A DNA stretch of 64,000 nucleotides from Pseudomonas entomophila (GCF_023277925.1 NZ_CP063832.1:248001-312000); one strand, 5' to 3'. Shown: positions 1-9,263, numbered from the stretch's first letter. Numbers and translations: made by a program. The notes: generated by a model not told the origin, from the letters alone.

Positions 1-153
1 ACCGTTGGTCACTTCTTCCAGGGTCTGCTCATAACCGCGGCAAAGGTACTTCATGGCCTTCGCAGCCCGTTTCGGCGTGTCGAGCAGGCCTTCGCGGGAG
101 ACGTCCTCGCCCAGCTGGCTGAGGATCTCGGTGTAGTTCTGTTCCAGGGACAT
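1..153 (-). CDS. folE: GTP cyclohydrolase I, N-terminal part (runs off the window)
   Basis: The first 51 codons on the minus strand give [19 protein letters not shown] followed by a [17 protein letters not shown] stretch, typical of the N-terminus of Pseudomonas FolE. FolE converts GTP to dihydroneopterin triphosphate, the first step of folate synthesis, in the cytoplasm. The active-site part lies beyond the left edge, so intactness cannot be judged. The start is the ATG at 151-153 on the complement. The upstream neighbour on the same strand is the Smr gene. Confidence 0.88.
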   Translation of the reverse strand, partial: MSLEQNYTEILSQLGEDVSREGLLDTPKRAAKAMKYLCRGYEQTLEEVTNG

Positions 154-222
154 GGATCTACCTGTGGAAAATTTCGCAAAGACGAAGGGTACGGCGCCGA
201 GCCCGGCGCTGCAAGCGCGATG

Positions 223-783
223 TCACTCGTCGCGGCCTTCGAGCATGGTTCGCTTGAGCATGACGTACAGCGCGCCGGTGCCACCGTGGCGGGCCTGGCA
301 GGAGGCGAAGCCGAGCACTTGCGGGTGCTGGCGCAGCCAGGTGTTGACGTGGCTCTTGATCATCGGGCGCTTGCCATCGATACGCGCGGCCTTGCCGTGA
401 GTCACACGCACGCAGCGGACTTCGAGCTTGGTGGCTTCGGCGATGAAGTCCCACAGGGTTTCGCGCGCTTTCTCGACGCTCATGCCGTGCAGGTCGAGGC
501 TGCCCTCGAAGGCGATCTGGCCGAGCTTGAGCTTGCGGATCTGGCTTTCCTGCACGCCATCACGGCGCCACATCAGTTCATCCTCGGCGCCGACGTCGAT
601 GACGAACTGGTCGGACAGGCCGTCGACGACCAATGGCTGGTCGCTACGGATGGTCGCCGCCTGGCGCAGGCCGGCCAGCTGCTTGCGGTCGGTCTTGGGT
701 TTGCCGACCTCGGCGCGATCGTGCTGGATCGGCTTGACCCCGCGCACTTCACTGCGGAAGAGGGAAAAATCGTCGTCTTGCAT
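223..783 (-). CDS. Smr domain protein (SmrA-like)
   Basis: A 186-residue protein with an acidic MQDDDFSLFRSEVRGV N-terminus and a C-terminal Smr (MutS2-related) domain. The domain is marked by the LDLHGMSVEKAR motif around residue 100 and by VTHGKAAR and HGGTGALYV near the end. Smr domains are associated with endonuclease or nicking activity in the cytoplasm; no target is known here. The ATG at 783 is chosen over an upstream in-frame extension because that extension would read through a REP palindrome. It lies upstream of folE on the same strand with a short gap, so the two may be co-transcribed. Confidence 0.85.
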   Translation of the reverse strand: MQDDDFSLFRSEVRGVKPIQHDRAEVGKPKTDRKQLAGLRQAATIRSDQPLVVDGLSDQFVIDVGAEDELMWRRDGVQESQIRKLKLGQIAFEGSLDLHGMSVEKARETLWDFIAEATKLEVRCVRVTHGKAARIDGKRPMIKSHVNTWLRQHPQVLGFASCQARHGGTGALYVMLKRTMLEGRDE

Positions 784-882
784 GGTGCCTCCACGTGGGC
801 GGCGTAGTTTACGCGACTGGGCGTCGGCGTGAAGCCTTGGGTTGTGCGTGTGAAGCCGGCGCTCATCGAACCCAGCACAACC

Positions 883-967
883 TGTAGGAGCGGCTTTAGC
901 CGCGATCACCCGCAGAGCGGGTGATAGGCACCGCGGTGTCTGCATCGCGGCTGAAGCCGCCCCTGCA
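883..967. repeat. REP/REPIN palindrome (GTAGGAGCGGCTTTAGCCGCG type)
   Basis: Two inverted copies of the Pseudomonas REP core (taggagcggctttagccgcg and its complement) flank a gcgggtgat spacer. It is intergenic, between the Smr gene and the next minus-strand gene. Confidence 0.85.
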
Positions 968-1001
968 GAGGACCCTGATCCCTGCGCGGCAGCTCATCAG
1001 G

Positions 1002-1322
1002 TCAGTCGTGTTTCTTCATCAGGTGCGGTGCCAGGTTGAGCCCGTGCCCGCGGCGCATGCGAATACGGTTGCGGCGCCAGCCACGCACACCGAAGTACAG
1101 CAGCAGGATACCGACCACCGCGAGCGTCGCCGCCAGTGGCTGGTTGGCGTTGAGTTCAGCGAGGGCGGGGTAGTTGCCCAGCAAGCCGGCGACGCCGGCC
1201 ATGGCGAGGAGGATGCCCAGCGTCGCGAGCAGCACCGAGAAGGCCGCGCCCAGGCGTGCCCCCCAGTTGCTCGGCTCACGCTGGCGCAGGCGCTTGGCGT
1301 CGAAACGGCCTTTGAGCTTCAT
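1002..1322 (-). CDS. Small two-helix membrane protein
   Basis: A 106-residue protein with a basic N-terminus (MKLKGRFDAKRLRQREPSNW), two hydrophobic segments at about residues 25-50 and 62-80, and a basic C-terminal tail (RRNRIRMRRGHG). It is probably an inner-membrane hairpin with both ends in the cytoplasm. I do not recognise a functional family. Its high-GC codon use matches the surrounding core genes. Confidence 0.7.
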   Translation of the reverse strand: MKLKGRFDAKRLRQREPSNWGARLGAAFSVLLATLGILLAMAGVAGLLGNYPALAELNANQPLAATLAVVGILLLYFGVRGWRRNRIRMRRGHGLNLAPHLMKKHD

Positions 1323-1410
1323 TCGAAGTCCTCTGGATCTGGTTACGCTGATCCGGATTTTGACCTGCGAGTCATCCTGGGGTTCCGCCCGTCCGCCGGG
1401 CGGTATCGAT

Positions 1411-2004
1411 TCAGACCAGGCTGGCGGTGGGGGCGACGCAGGCGAAGTTGTCGGCCATCACGGCCATTTCGCACTGGTGGATCTGCGCGGCGGGTATCAC
1501 CGTATCCTTGAGGGCAAGGTCACGGGTCGCCGAGGCATCTTCCACCAGGGTGCAGCGATAACCATAGTCCTTGGCGCGGCGCACAGTGGTGCTGACGCTC
1601 GAGTGGCTCATGAAACCGCAGACAATCAGGTCCAGCGGGCCGAACGCCTGCAGCGTCTCGTGCAGCTTGGTGTTCTTGAACGCATTGGGCATGCGTTTTT
1701 CGATGACGACTTCGCCATCCAGCGGCTCCAGGCCGGGGATGAACTCACCCCCCGGGCCCTGCGGGTCGAAGCGACCACCGACGGTACCGAGGTGGCGGAC
1801 GTGGATGATCGGACGGTTGGCCTTGCGGGCAGCGTCGAGCAACCTGGCGATGTTCGCCACGGCCTCGTCCATGCCCGACAGTGCCAGCGGACCGCTCAGG
1901 TACTCCTTTTGCGCATCGATGACGATCAGGCTGGCTTGGCCCAGCTTGGCCGGCGGGTAGTCGCGGCCAGTGAGGCGGAACATCGTGGTTGGAACGGAGG
2001 ACAT
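1411..2004 (-). CDS. Isochorismatase-like hydrolase, catalytic Cys replaced by Ser
   Basis: A 197-residue isochorismatase/cysteine-hydrolase fold protein. The catalytic Asp is in LIVIDAQKEY (about residue 25) and the Lys in VIEKRMPNAF. In the third motif the usual GxxTxxCV reads CGFMSHSSVSTT, so a Ser stands where the nucleophilic Cys normally is. Within this superfamily, true isochorismatases also lack that Cys while amidases and nicotinamidases need it. The substrate is therefore open. The ATG at 2004 follows a GGAGG site. It is divergent from prmB. Confidence 0.82.
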   Translation of the reverse strand: MSSVPTTMFRLTGRDYPPAKLGQASLIVIDAQKEYLSGPLALSGMDEAVANIARLLDAARKANRPIIHVRHLGTVGGRFDPQGPGGEFIPGLEPLDGEVVIEKRMPNAFKNTKLHETLQAFGPLDLIVCGFMSHSSVSTTVRRAKDYGYRCTLVEDASATRDLALKDTVIPAAQIHQCEMAVMADNFACVAPTASLV

Positions 2005-2183
2005 CAAGGGCTCCTTGGATAGGGCTTTTGTATACCTATTCTCCCTCGCCTCGGCGCCAATGTGAATGGTTGACATTGCAGGCGGCATGGTTACTGGCCT
2101 GGGGCTATCCATTCGGCCATCGGAGAAAACAAATGTGTGGTGTGGGCTGTTAGACTTTTATCCTGTCTGAAAAGGAGTACCCC

Positions 2184-3092
2184 GTGATCACATCCCGCCT
2201 GCGCACCCTGCGCGACCATATCCGCTGGGCGGTCAGCCGCTTCCATGAGCACGAGCTGTTCTTCGGCCACGGCGCCGACAATGCCTGGGACGAGGCCCGC
2301 CTGCTGGTGCTCGGTTCGGTGCACCTGCCGTGGGAGGTGGCCGACAGCTACCTGGACTGCCAGCTGGAGGACGATGAACGGGTACGCCTGCAGCACCTGC
2401 TCAAGCGCCGCATCGAAGAGCGCGTGCCCACCGCCTACCTGTTGGGCGAGGCGTGGTTCTGCGGCATGTCGTTCATCGTCGACGAACGCGTGCTGGTGCC
2501 TCGCTCACCCATTGGCGAGCTGATCGAAAAGCGTTTCGAGCCGTGGCTGGCGGCGGAGCCGGCGCGCATCCTCGACCTGTGCACCGGTTCCGGTTGTATC
2601 GGCATCGTCGCCGCCGATGTGTTCCAGGATGCAGAGGTCGTGCTGGCCGACCTGTCCTTCGACGCGTTGGAAGTGGCCAACCAGAACATCGAACGCCATG
2701 GCCTGGAGCAGCGGGTCTACACCGTCCAGGGCGATGGTTTCGGCGGCTTGCCGGGGCAGCGCTTCGACTTGATTCTGTCCAACCCGCCGTATGTCGATGC
2801 CGAGGATTTTGACGACATGCCGGCCGAGTACCACCATGAGCCCGAGCTGGGCCTGGCCTGCGGCAACGATGGCCTGGACCTGGTGCGGCGGATGCTGGCC
2901 GAGGCAGCCGATCATTTGACCGAGAAGGGCTTGCTGATCGTCGAGGTGGGCAACAGTCAGGTGCACGTCGAGGCGCTGTACCCTGAAGTGGACTTCGCCT
3001 GGCTCGAGTTCGAGCGCGGAGGGCACGGGGTATTCATGCTGACCGCCGAGCAGTGCCGGCAGCACCAGGCGTTGTTTGCTTCGCGGGTGTAA
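2184..3092 (+). CDS. prmB: Ribosomal protein L3 N5-glutamine methyltransferase
   Basis: A 302-residue class I SAM-dependent methyltransferase. The N-terminal helical region carries the [17 protein letters not shown] motif, a SAM-binding [11 protein letters not shown] lies near residue 130, and the catalytic NPPY ([12 protein letters not shown]) near residue 200 binds the substrate glutamine. The ERVPTAYL and [10 protein letters not shown] motifs fit PrmB (L3-specific) better than PrmC (release factor). It starts with GTG after an AAAGGAG site. In many Pseudomonas aroC lies close downstream, as it does here. Confidence 0.93.
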   Translation: MITSRLRTLRDHIRWAVSRFHEHELFFGHGADNAWDEARLLVLGSVHLPWEVADSYLDCQLEDDERVRLQHLLKRRIEERVPTAYLLGEAWFCGMSFIVDERVLVPRSPIGELIEKRFEPWLAAEPARILDLCTGSGCIGIVAADVFQDAEVVLADLSFDALEVANQNIERHGLEQRVYTVQGDGFGGLPGQRFDLILSNPPYVDAEDFDDMPAEYHHEPELGLACGNDGLDLVRRMLAEAADHLTEKGLLIVEVGNSQVHVEALYPEVDFAWLEFERGGHGVFMLTAEQCRQHQALFASRV

Positions 3093-3125
3093 TGCGGATG
3101 GATTGAAGGGGGCTGCCTTGCAGCC

Positions 3126-3180
3126 CTTTCGCCGGCAAGCCGGCCCTTACGCCGTTTTTTCTGTAGGCGCCGGCTTGCCC
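3126..3180. repeat. REP-like inverted pair (CGCCGGCAAGCCGGC type)
   Basis: gccggcaagccggc and an inverted gtaggcgccggcttgcc copy lie in the convergent gap between prmB and the next minus-strand gene. They could double as a bidirectional terminator. Confidence 0.7.
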
Positions 3181-3189
3181 GCTGAAGGA

Positions 3190-3972
3190 TCAGCGGGTGG
3201 CGATCCAGATCAGCAGCCCGGCCTGGAAGACCGCGAAGGCCACCAGGCAGGTGATGGTGAAGCGCAGGCCGCTGTCCTCGCGACGGTACTTGGCCACGCG
3301 CTCGTCACGCTCCCGCAGCTGGGCTTCCTTCTCCATCAGGTTCTGCTCGGCCTGCTGCAGCATGCCGGCCGCCTCGATGATGTCGACGCGCTGGACCTTC
3401 TCGGTGTTCCAGCCGCCCTTGAGCTGGCCCACCGCGGTTTCCACCACGCGCCCCTTGAGCAACTGGCCATCGGTGTACTCCACCGCCAGGCCGACGCTGG
3501 CCAGCACGTGGTCGCGGCGCAGGCGAGTGTCCTCGTTGAGCGCATCCTTGTTCGGCAGGTTCATGCCTTCGACCCGATAGTGCGAGCAACGTTGCTGCAA
3601 CCACTGCACCGCCTGGGCCAGCAGGAATCGACCGAGACCGCGGTTCAGTGGTTCGAGTTGCAGGCCACTGTCGCTGCCGATGCGCACCAGCCGCTGCTCG
3701 TGGTCGACGCGGATGTCCAACTGGTTCTGTTCCTTGCGCACTTTCTGCCCGGGCAGGCGGATTTCCATGCGCAGCAGGCTGTGGGCCTTGTCGTGGCGCT
3801 CGGCGTAACCGAACTGGACGAAGCGCAGCGGCCGCGCGCCGCTGTTGCGGTCGGTGGGCAGCGGCGCCAGGCGCAGCAGCTGGAAGTGTTCGGCGGCAAG
3901 GTCCGCCCACGGCTGCGGGGCGCTGTCCGGGGCTTGTTCTTCTGTCGCCTCGGCGGCGGGGGCATCGGTCAT
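3190..3972 (-). CDS. Conserved protein with C-terminal coiled coil and membrane anchor
   Basis: A 260-residue protein. The N-terminus is acidic and Ala/Pro-rich. A central region contains LNRGLGRFLLAQAVQWLQ, loosely like the acyl-CoA-binding loop of GNAT folds. A predicted coiled coil (LQQAEQNLMEKEAQLRERDERVAKY, about residues 205-235) is followed by a single C-terminal transmembrane helix ending WIATR. That suggests a cytoplasmic domain tail-anchored in the inner membrane. No function is assigned. The ATG at 3972 has a GAGG site; an upstream ATG at 4041 is possible but lacks a good one. Confidence 0.65.
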   Translation of the reverse strand: MTDAPAAEATEEQAPDSAPQPWADLAAEHFQLLRLAPLPTDRNSGARPLRFVQFGYAERHDKAHSLLRMEIRLPGQKVRKEQNQLDIRVDHEQRLVRIGSDSGLQLEPLNRGLGRFLLAQAVQWLQQRCSHYRVEGMNLPNKDALNEDTRLRRDHVLASVGLAVEYTDGQLLKGRVVETAVGQLKGGWNTEKVQRVDIIEAAGMLQQAEQNLMEKEAQLRERDERVAKYRREDSGLRFTITCLVAFAVFQAGLLIWIATR

Positions 3973-4096
3973 CAGGGCAATCCTCAAGTGCACGGCGGCC
4001 AGGTGTTCAGCGGGCCTTGGCGCCGTGATCACGACCTTCATAGCTGCATTATCGGCAGCTCGGGCCAAGACCTGAGCATTGTCGGTGATCGAGCCC

Positions 4097-5056
4097 TCAG
4101 GTGGGTGGCAGCTGGTGGATGAAGGCGACGATCCGTTCACCCAGTTCACGCGCCAGGGGCAGTTCCGGGTTGAGGTAGCTGTCGCGTTGCTGGCGGATGT
4201 CCCGGGGGCTGATACGCAGCACATGGTTCATGCCGTCGATCAGCGCCAGCTCGGCGTCGGGCTTGGCGGCCTTGAGGCGTTCGGCGTCGGCCACCTCGAC
4301 CTGCACGTCGTTGCGCCCCTGGACGATCAGCGCGGGCACCTTGAGGTGGGCGAAGGCTGCCGCCGGGTCCTGGCGCAGCAGCGAGATCAGGTACGGCTGC
4401 ACGCTGGGGCGGAACACCTGGCGCAAGGGCGCCGGTACGTCCAGGCTGGTCTGCCCGGACTGCAACCTGTCGATCAGCGCCACGGCGGCGTTCAGTTGCG
4501 CAGGTGGCAGGCGTTGGGCCAACTGCTCGCGCAATACCTGTGCCACCGGGCGGCCGCTGCCGGCCAGGGTGATCACCGCGCTGGCGCCGGCCTGTTCGGC
4601 GGCCAGGCTGGCGATCAGCGCGCCTTCGCTATGGCCGACCAGGATCAGCGGGCCGAAGCGTGGGTCATGGCGCAATGCCTGGCCCCAGGCGATGACGTCA
4701 GCCACGTAGCGCTCCACGCTGAGGTCGCGTTCGTCGGGCGTGGCCGGTTGGCTGGCGGCCACGCCGCGCTTGTCGTAGCGCACGCTGGCGATGTGCTCGC
4801 CGGCCAGCAGCAGGGCCAGGCGCTTGAGGTTGTCGATGCGCCCGGAAGCCGGGTTGTTGCCATCGCGGTCAGTGGGGCCGGAACCGGCGATGATCAGCAC
4901 CACCGGAGGCGGGGTGTCCTGCTGCGGTAGCAGCAGGCTGCCGTGCAGCACGCCCTGGCCGGTGTCCAGGTCGATGGGGCGTTGCAGCACGGTGGGGGCG
5001 GCTTGGGCGAAACCAGCGCAGAACAGCAGGAGGAGGGCGGCCAGGCGCGACGTCAT
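4097..5056 (-). CDS. Exported alpha/beta hydrolase
   Basis: A 319-residue protein with a Sec signal peptide (MTSRLAALLLLFCAGFAQA, cleavage near residue 19). It then has an alpha/beta-hydrolase domain with an oxyanion-region VVLIIAGSGPTDRDGNN, a YDKRG turn, the nucleophile elbow VGHSEG (Ser near residue 145), an acidic residue in VQGRNDVQVE and the catalytic His in GMNHVLR. It resembles a periplasmic serine esterase. It is divergently oriented from aroC; the substrate is unknown. Confidence 0.85.
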   Translation of the reverse strand: MTSRLAALLLLFCAGFAQAAPTVLQRPIDLDTGQGVLHGSLLLPQQDTPPPVVLIIAGSGPTDRDGNNPASGRIDNLKRLALLLAGEHIASVRYDKRGVAASQPATPDERDLSVERYVADVIAWGQALRHDPRFGPLILVGHSEGALIASLAAEQAGASAVITLAGSGRPVAQVLREQLAQRLPPAQLNAAVALIDRLQSGQTSLDVPAPLRQVFRPSVQPYLISLLRQDPAAAFAHLKVPALIVQGRNDVQVEVADAERLKAAKPDAELALIDGMNHVLRISPRDIRQQRDSYLNPELPLARELGERIVAFIHQLPPT

Positions 5057-5246
5057 CAAGGGGCACTACATGAAGAGGTGTGAGTATGACCTTCAGGTTG
5101 GCAGAAGGTTCGCGACGCTCAATATCAGCGCTGCGCCTGGGCTGCCGGTTTTGCCGGCGAATGGGCCCGCACGGGCCACCATTGTTTCGGTGTTTTCCGT
5201 ATACTGGCCGCTTTCGTTCACTTCAGGCTGATCTCGCGGAGCGTCC

Positions 5247-6338
5247 ATGTCCGGCAATACCTACGGCAAGCTGTTCACTGTCACCACCGCAGGCGAAAGC
5301 CATGGGCCGGCGTTGGTCGCCATTGTCGATGGGTGCCCACCGGGCCTCGAGATCTCGCTCGCCGACCTGCAGCACGACCTCGACCGGCGCAAGCCTGGTA
5401 CCAGCCGGCATACGACTCAGCGCCAGGAACCGGACGAGGTGGAGATCCTCTCCGGGGTGTTCGAAGGCCGCACCACCGGCTGCTCGATCGGCCTGCTGAT
5501 CCGCAACACCGACCAGAAATCCAAGGACTACTCGGCGATCAAGGACCTGTTCCGCCCGGCCCATGCCGACTACACCTACCACCACAAGTACGGCCTGCGC
5601 GACTACCGTGGCGGTGGCCGCAGCTCGGCGCGCGAGACCGCCATGCGCGTGGCGGCCGGCGCTATCGCCAAGAAGTTTCTCGCCACCCAGGGCATCCGTG
5701 TGCGCGGCTACATGAGCCAGCTTGGCCCCATCGAGATCCCGTTCAAGACCTGGGATTCGGTGGAGCAGAACGCCTTCTTCAGCCCGGACCCGGAGAAGGT
5801 GCCGGAGCTGGAGGCGTACATGGACCAACTGCGTCGTGACCAGGATTCGGTGGGCGCAAAGATCACCGTAGTCGCCGAAGGCGTGATGCCGGGCCTGGGC
5901 GAGCCGATTTTCGACCGCCTCGACGCCGAGCTTGCCCACGCGCTGATGAGCATCAACGCGGTCAAGGGCGTGGAGATCGGCGCCGGTTTCGCCAGTGTCG
6001 CCCAGCGTGGTACCGAGCACCGTGACGAGCTGACCCCCGAAGGCTTTCTCAGCAACAATGCCGGCGGCATTCTCGGCGGCATCTCCTCGGGCCAGCCGAT
6101 CGTCGCCCACCTGGCGCTCAAGCCTACTTCGAGCATCACCACGCCGGGTCGTTCGATCGATGTCGATGGCAATCCGGTCGAGGTGATCACCAAGGGCCGT
6201 CACGACCCGTGCGTCGGCATCCGCGCCACGCCGATCGCCGAGGCGATGATGGCCATCGTGCTGATGGACCACCTGCTGCGTCATCGCGCGCAGAATGCCG
6301 AGGTGAAGGTGGATACCCCAGTTTTGGGGCAGCTCTGA
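5247..6338 (+). CDS. aroC: Chorismate synthase
   Basis: A 363-residue protein, the usual length. Chorismate synthase converts 5-enolpyruvylshikimate-3-phosphate to chorismate with reduced FMN, the last common step to aromatic amino acids. Signatures: [18 protein letters not shown] at residues 12-30, [26 protein letters not shown] around 115-140 and [14 protein letters not shown] residues near 315. Class II DAHP synthase, the first enzyme of the same pathway, is encoded at the other end of this window. Confidence 0.97.
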   Translation: MSGNTYGKLFTVTTAGESHGPALVAIVDGCPPGLEISLADLQHDLDRRKPGTSRHTTQRQEPDEVEILSGVFEGRTTGCSIGLLIRNTDQKSKDYSAIKDLFRPAHADYTYHHKYGLRDYRGGGRSSARETAMRVAAGAIAKKFLATQGIRVRGYMSQLGPIEIPFKTWDSVEQNAFFSPDPEKVPELEAYMDQLRRDQDSVGAKITVVAEGVMPGLGEPIFDRLDAELAHALMSINAVKGVEIGAGFASVAQRGTEHRDELTPEGFLSNNAGGILGGISSGQPIVAHLALKPTSSITTPGRSIDVDGNPVEVITKGRHDPCVGIRATPIAEAMMAIVLMDHLLRHRAQNAEVKVDTPVLGQL

Positions 6339-6350
6339 TATCAGGGTGAG

Positions 6351-6421
6351 CCCTTTCGCTGGCAAGCCGGCTCCTACAGGTACGACACAGCCTTTGTAGG
6401 AGCCGGCTTGCCGGCGAAGGG
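6351..6421. repeat. REP pair (GGCAAGCCGGCTCCTACA type)
   Basis: Two inverted REP cores (ggcaagccggctcctaca and tgtaggagccggcttgcc) are separated by about 15 bp between aroC and the MFS gene. Confidence 0.85.
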
Positions 6422-6455
6422 ACCGCAAGGCCAAACCGAGTTATCGATCAAGCCC

Positions 6456-7610
6456 ATGCCCCCCATCCCCTACTGGCGCCTGTCCAGCTTCTACCTCTTC
6501 TACTTCGCCCTGCTCGGTGCCACCGCGCCGTTCCTGGCCCTGTACTTCGATCACCTGGGCTTCTCCCCAGCACGCATCGGCGAGCTGGTGGCCATCCCCA
6601 TGCTGATGCGCTGCCTGGCCCCCAACCTCTGGGGCTGGCTGGGTGACCGCACGGGCCAGCGTCTGCTGATCGTGCGCCTGGGCGCATTGGCGACACTGGC
6701 GACCTTCTCGCTGATCTTCTTCGCCAAGAGTTACGCCTGGCTGGCGCTGGTCATGGCGCTGCATGCGTTTTTCTGGCACGCCGTGTTGCCACAGTTCGAG
6801 GTCATCACCCTGGCCCACCTGCACGGCCAGACGTCACGCTACAGCCAGGTGCGGCTGTGGGGGTCGATCGGCTTCATCCTTACCGTGGTCGGGCTGGGTC
6901 GCGTGTTCGAATGGTTGAGCCTGGACATCTACCCGGTGGCGCTGGTGACCATCATGGCGGGCATCGTCGTCGCCAGCCTGTGGGTGCCCAATGCCCAGCC
7001 AGTGGAGCAGGCCGAGCGGCGTGGGGCGGTGGGCTTCATCAGGCAGCTGACTGTACCCGGCGTGGTGGCCTTCTATGTTTGCGTCGCGCTGATGCAGCTC
7101 AGCCATGGCCCTTACTACACCTTCCTCACCCTGCATCTGGAACACTTGGGCTACAGCCGTGGCGCCATCGGCCTGCTGTGGGCGCTGGGGGTGGTGGCCG
7201 AAGTGCTGGTGTTCATGGTGATGAGCCGGATCTTCGCGCGGTTCTCGGTGCGCCGGGTGTTGCTGGCGAGCTTTCTGCTGGCCGCCGTGCGCTGGCTGGT
7301 GCTGGGCAATCTGGCCGAGATCCCAGCGGTGCTGGTGTTCGCCCAACTCCTGCACGCCGCCACGTTCGGTTGTTTTCACGCCGCCAGCATTGCCTTCGTC
7401 CAGGCCAGTTTCGGTGCGCGTCAACAGGGCCAGGGGCAGGCGCTGTACGCGGCGCTGTCCGGCACCGGTGGTGCGTTGGGCGCCCTGTATTCAGGCTACA
7501 GCTGGAAACTGCTGGGCCCGCACTTCACCTTTGGTATGGCCAGCGTCGCGGCACTGGCCGCAGCCGTTATCATTGCCCTCCGTCTGAAAGAAAGCAGGAA
7601 CGACCCCTGA
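6456..7610 (+). CDS. MFS transporter
   Basis: A 384-residue 12-helix permease beginning MPPIPYWRLSSFYLFYFALLG. It has the MFS loop motif WGWLGDRTGQR after TM2 and a second half starting near VPGVVAFYVCVAL (about residue 200). It resembles the phenylpropionate/nucleoside-type subfamily (MFS_1-like), with the substrate unknown. The start at 6456 avoids an N-terminal extension that would be read from the REP element. The next gene starts in its stop codon (TGATG), so the two are translationally coupled. Confidence 0.85.
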   Translation: MPPIPYWRLSSFYLFYFALLGATAPFLALYFDHLGFSPARIGELVAIPMLMRCLAPNLWGWLGDRTGQRLLIVRLGALATLATFSLIFFAKSYAWLALVMALHAFFWHAVLPQFEVITLAHLHGQTSRYSQVRLWGSIGFILTVVGLGRVFEWLSLDIYPVALVTIMAGIVVASLWVPNAQPVEQAERRGAVGFIRQLTVPGVVAFYVCVALMQLSHGPYYTFLTLHLEHLGYSRGAIGLLWALGVVAEVLVFMVMSRIFARFSVRRVLLASFLLAAVRWLVLGNLAEIPAVLVFAQLLHAATFGCFHAASIAFVQASFGARQQGQGQALYAALSGTGGALGALYSGYSWKLLGPHFTFGMASVAALAAAVIIALRLKESRNDP

Positions 7611-8146
7611 TGAGCATCCTCAGTGTTTTCGACCCGTCCAGCCCGGAACTGCCGAACAAGGTGCTGACCCACCACGACGATATCGTCGCGACCCTGGCTG
7701 AACAGGGCGTGCGCCTCGACCGCTGGCAATCGGGTGTGCGGCTTCGTCCCGGCTGCACCCAGGCCGAAGTGCTGGAGGCATGCCGCGAGCCCCTCGATCA
7801 ATTGATGACGGCCCATGGCTGTGCCGCGTTCGCGGTGCTCAGCCGCGAGGGTGTCGATCCAGCCTTGGACGACCTGCGCGGTGAGCATGTGCATGACAGC
7901 GAGGAAGTGTTCGCGGTGATCAGTGGGCGTGCCCAGGTCACGTTGCGCTTGGGTGGCTTCGTCCATGCCGTGTTGTGCGAGAAGGATGATGTACTGGTCA
8001 TCCCTGCTGCGGCGCGGCGCTGGCTGGACCTTGGGGATGCCCCGTTCTGCCTGGCTTTGCGGCTGTTCGGCAGCGCGCAGGGCATGCAGCCTCGTTTCAC
8101 CGGCGATGCCAGTGCCCGGCAGTTTCCGGGGCTCGACGAGCTCTGA
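7610..8146 (+). CDS. Acireductone-dioxygenase-like cupin missing one metal ligand
   Basis: A 178-residue protein. The N-terminus (SSPELPNKVLTHHDDIVATLAEQGV) and the AVLCEKDDVLVIPA segment match acireductone dioxygenase MtnD of the methionine salvage pathway. The first metal motif is kept as GEHVHDSEE (two His and one Glu). The fourth ligand, normally His in TRHWFD, is Arg in AARRWLDLG. Normal metal binding, and so dioxygenase activity, is doubtful. It overlaps the MFS stop by one base and may be a repurposed cupin sensor or regulator. The family call is solid; the function is open. Confidence 0.78.
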   Translation: MSILSVFDPSSPELPNKVLTHHDDIVATLAEQGVRLDRWQSGVRLRPGCTQAEVLEACREPLDQLMTAHGCAAFAVLSREGVDPALDDLRGEHVHDSEEVFAVISGRAQVTLRLGGFVHAVLCEKDDVLVIPAAARRWLDLGDAPFCLALRLFGSAQGMQPRFTGDASARQFPGLDEL

Positions 8147-8150
8147 GCGA

Positions 8151-8423
8151 TCAGCGATAGGTCGGCAGGGCGAAGCGCTGCTGACTCTGCAGCCGCGAGA
8201 TCACCGGCAGGTCGCAGGCCTGCTCGGCCAGGTCGCGGCGGATGGCACTGATGGCCCAGGAGAGCTGTTCGGCGCTGTGCAGTTGCGCGTACGACAGCAC
8301 GCGACGGGTTACCACGCCATCGGCGGCGCGCAGGGTCAGCAGGATACCGCCGTCCGGTCGTGACTGGGTGGCGACTTGGTAGGCAGAGAAGACCGACGCG
8401 AATTTTTCCTGAATGAGGTCCAT
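8151..8423 (-). CDS. DUF3509 family protein
   Basis: A 90-residue protein starting MDLIQEKFASVFSAYQV, with RPDGGILLTLRAADG, a pattern I recognise as the Pseudomonas-restricted DUF3509 family. Role unknown. It has no signal peptide or membrane segment. It is convergent with the cupin gene, with only 4 bp between the stops. Confidence 0.75.
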   Translation of the reverse strand: MDLIQEKFASVFSAYQVATQSRPDGGILLTLRAADGVVTRRVLSYAQLHSAEQLSWAISAIRRDLAEQACDLPVISRLQSQQRFALPTYR

Positions 8424-8690
8424 GGCAACTCCTGACTGTTGTGCTGGCAGACGTGAGTGGAGTTTTGCAGTGAGCGTGCCAGCCTTCGATATCCAGTAAA
8501 ACCTTTATAAATCAATTAGTTATATTTGTTCGTGATGCCGAGTTCGTTGCATTTTGCAATGTCGTGCATTTTGCACAGTGCAATTTGCACGGTAATAGGT
8601 TTGCTCTGTCTGCCCCATAGAATCTGACGCTTTGACCCCTGGAGGGTGCCTGGCCAACACTTGGCCCCACGAAATTGCCAGGAGGTTCCG
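8424..8690. other. Intergenic region, AT-rich in part
   Basis: A divergent promoter region between the DUF3509 gene and the ankyrin gene. An AT-rich stretch at about 8495-8530 and a run of direct tgca/ttgca repeats (attttgcaatgtcgtgcattttgcacagtgcaatttgcac, about 8550-8590) stand out. No gene is seen. Confidence 0.5.
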
Positions 8691-9203
8691 ATGTCCGATC
8701 TACAGCCCGCCACTGAAGCGACCGCCGCCTTCGCTGAAGAAGTCTTCGAGTGCGCCCGCCGCGGTGATGCGCCCATGCTTGAACGCCTGCTCACCCGTGG
8801 CCTTCCGGCCGACTTGCGCAATCACAAGGGAGATACCTTGCTGATGCTGGCCAGCTATCACGGTCATGAAGAGGCGGTTCGGCTGCTGCTGGCCCATGGT
8901 GCCGACCCGCTGATCGCCAATGACAACGGTCAGTTGCCCATTGCCGGTGCCGCGTTCAAGGGCGACATGGTGATGGTCCGCCTGCTGCTGGCGCAGGGCG
9001 TGCCGGTGGATGCCGCCGCCGCTGATGGCCGCACCGCGCTGATGCTGGCGGCCATGTTCAATCGCCTGGAGATCCTCGATCACCTGCTGGCTCATGGTGC
9101 CGATCCGGCGCACCGCGATGCCATGGGCACCACGGCGCTGATCGCGGCGCGGGCCATGGGCGCGAGGGATACCGCAGCGCGTCTCGAGGCGCTGCTCGGC
9201 TAA
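8691..9203 (+). CDS. Ankyrin repeat protein
   Basis: A 170-residue protein made almost entirely of ankyrin repeats, with units starting near residues 47 (HKGDTLLMLASYHGHEEAVRLLLAHGADP), 80, 113 (DGRTALMLAAMFNRLEILDHLLAHGADP) and 146. No signal peptide, so it is cytoplasmic and probably a protein-binding scaffold. The ATG at 8691 is preceded by a perfect AGGAGG. Small ankyrin proteins next to catalase genes are known in Pseudomonas, but no catalase is adjacent here. Confidence 0.88.
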   Translation: MSDLQPATEATAAFAEEVFECARRGDAPMLERLLTRGLPADLRNHKGDTLLMLASYHGHEEAVRLLLAHGADPLIANDNGQLPIAGAAFKGDMVMVRLLLAQGVPVDAAAADGRTALMLAAMFNRLEILDHLLAHGADPAHRDAMGTTALIAARAMGARDTAARLEALLG

Positions 9204-9263
9204 CCCCCTGGGGGCATTTGCGGCTATCCTTGGCGCCTTTTATGCCAATCCGCAGGGCCCCCA

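Noticed and set aside
5223..6434. Long minus-strand ORF opposite aroC (403 codons)
   Set aside because: It mirrors a certain gene, as often happens in high-GC DNA, and has no domain or start signal.
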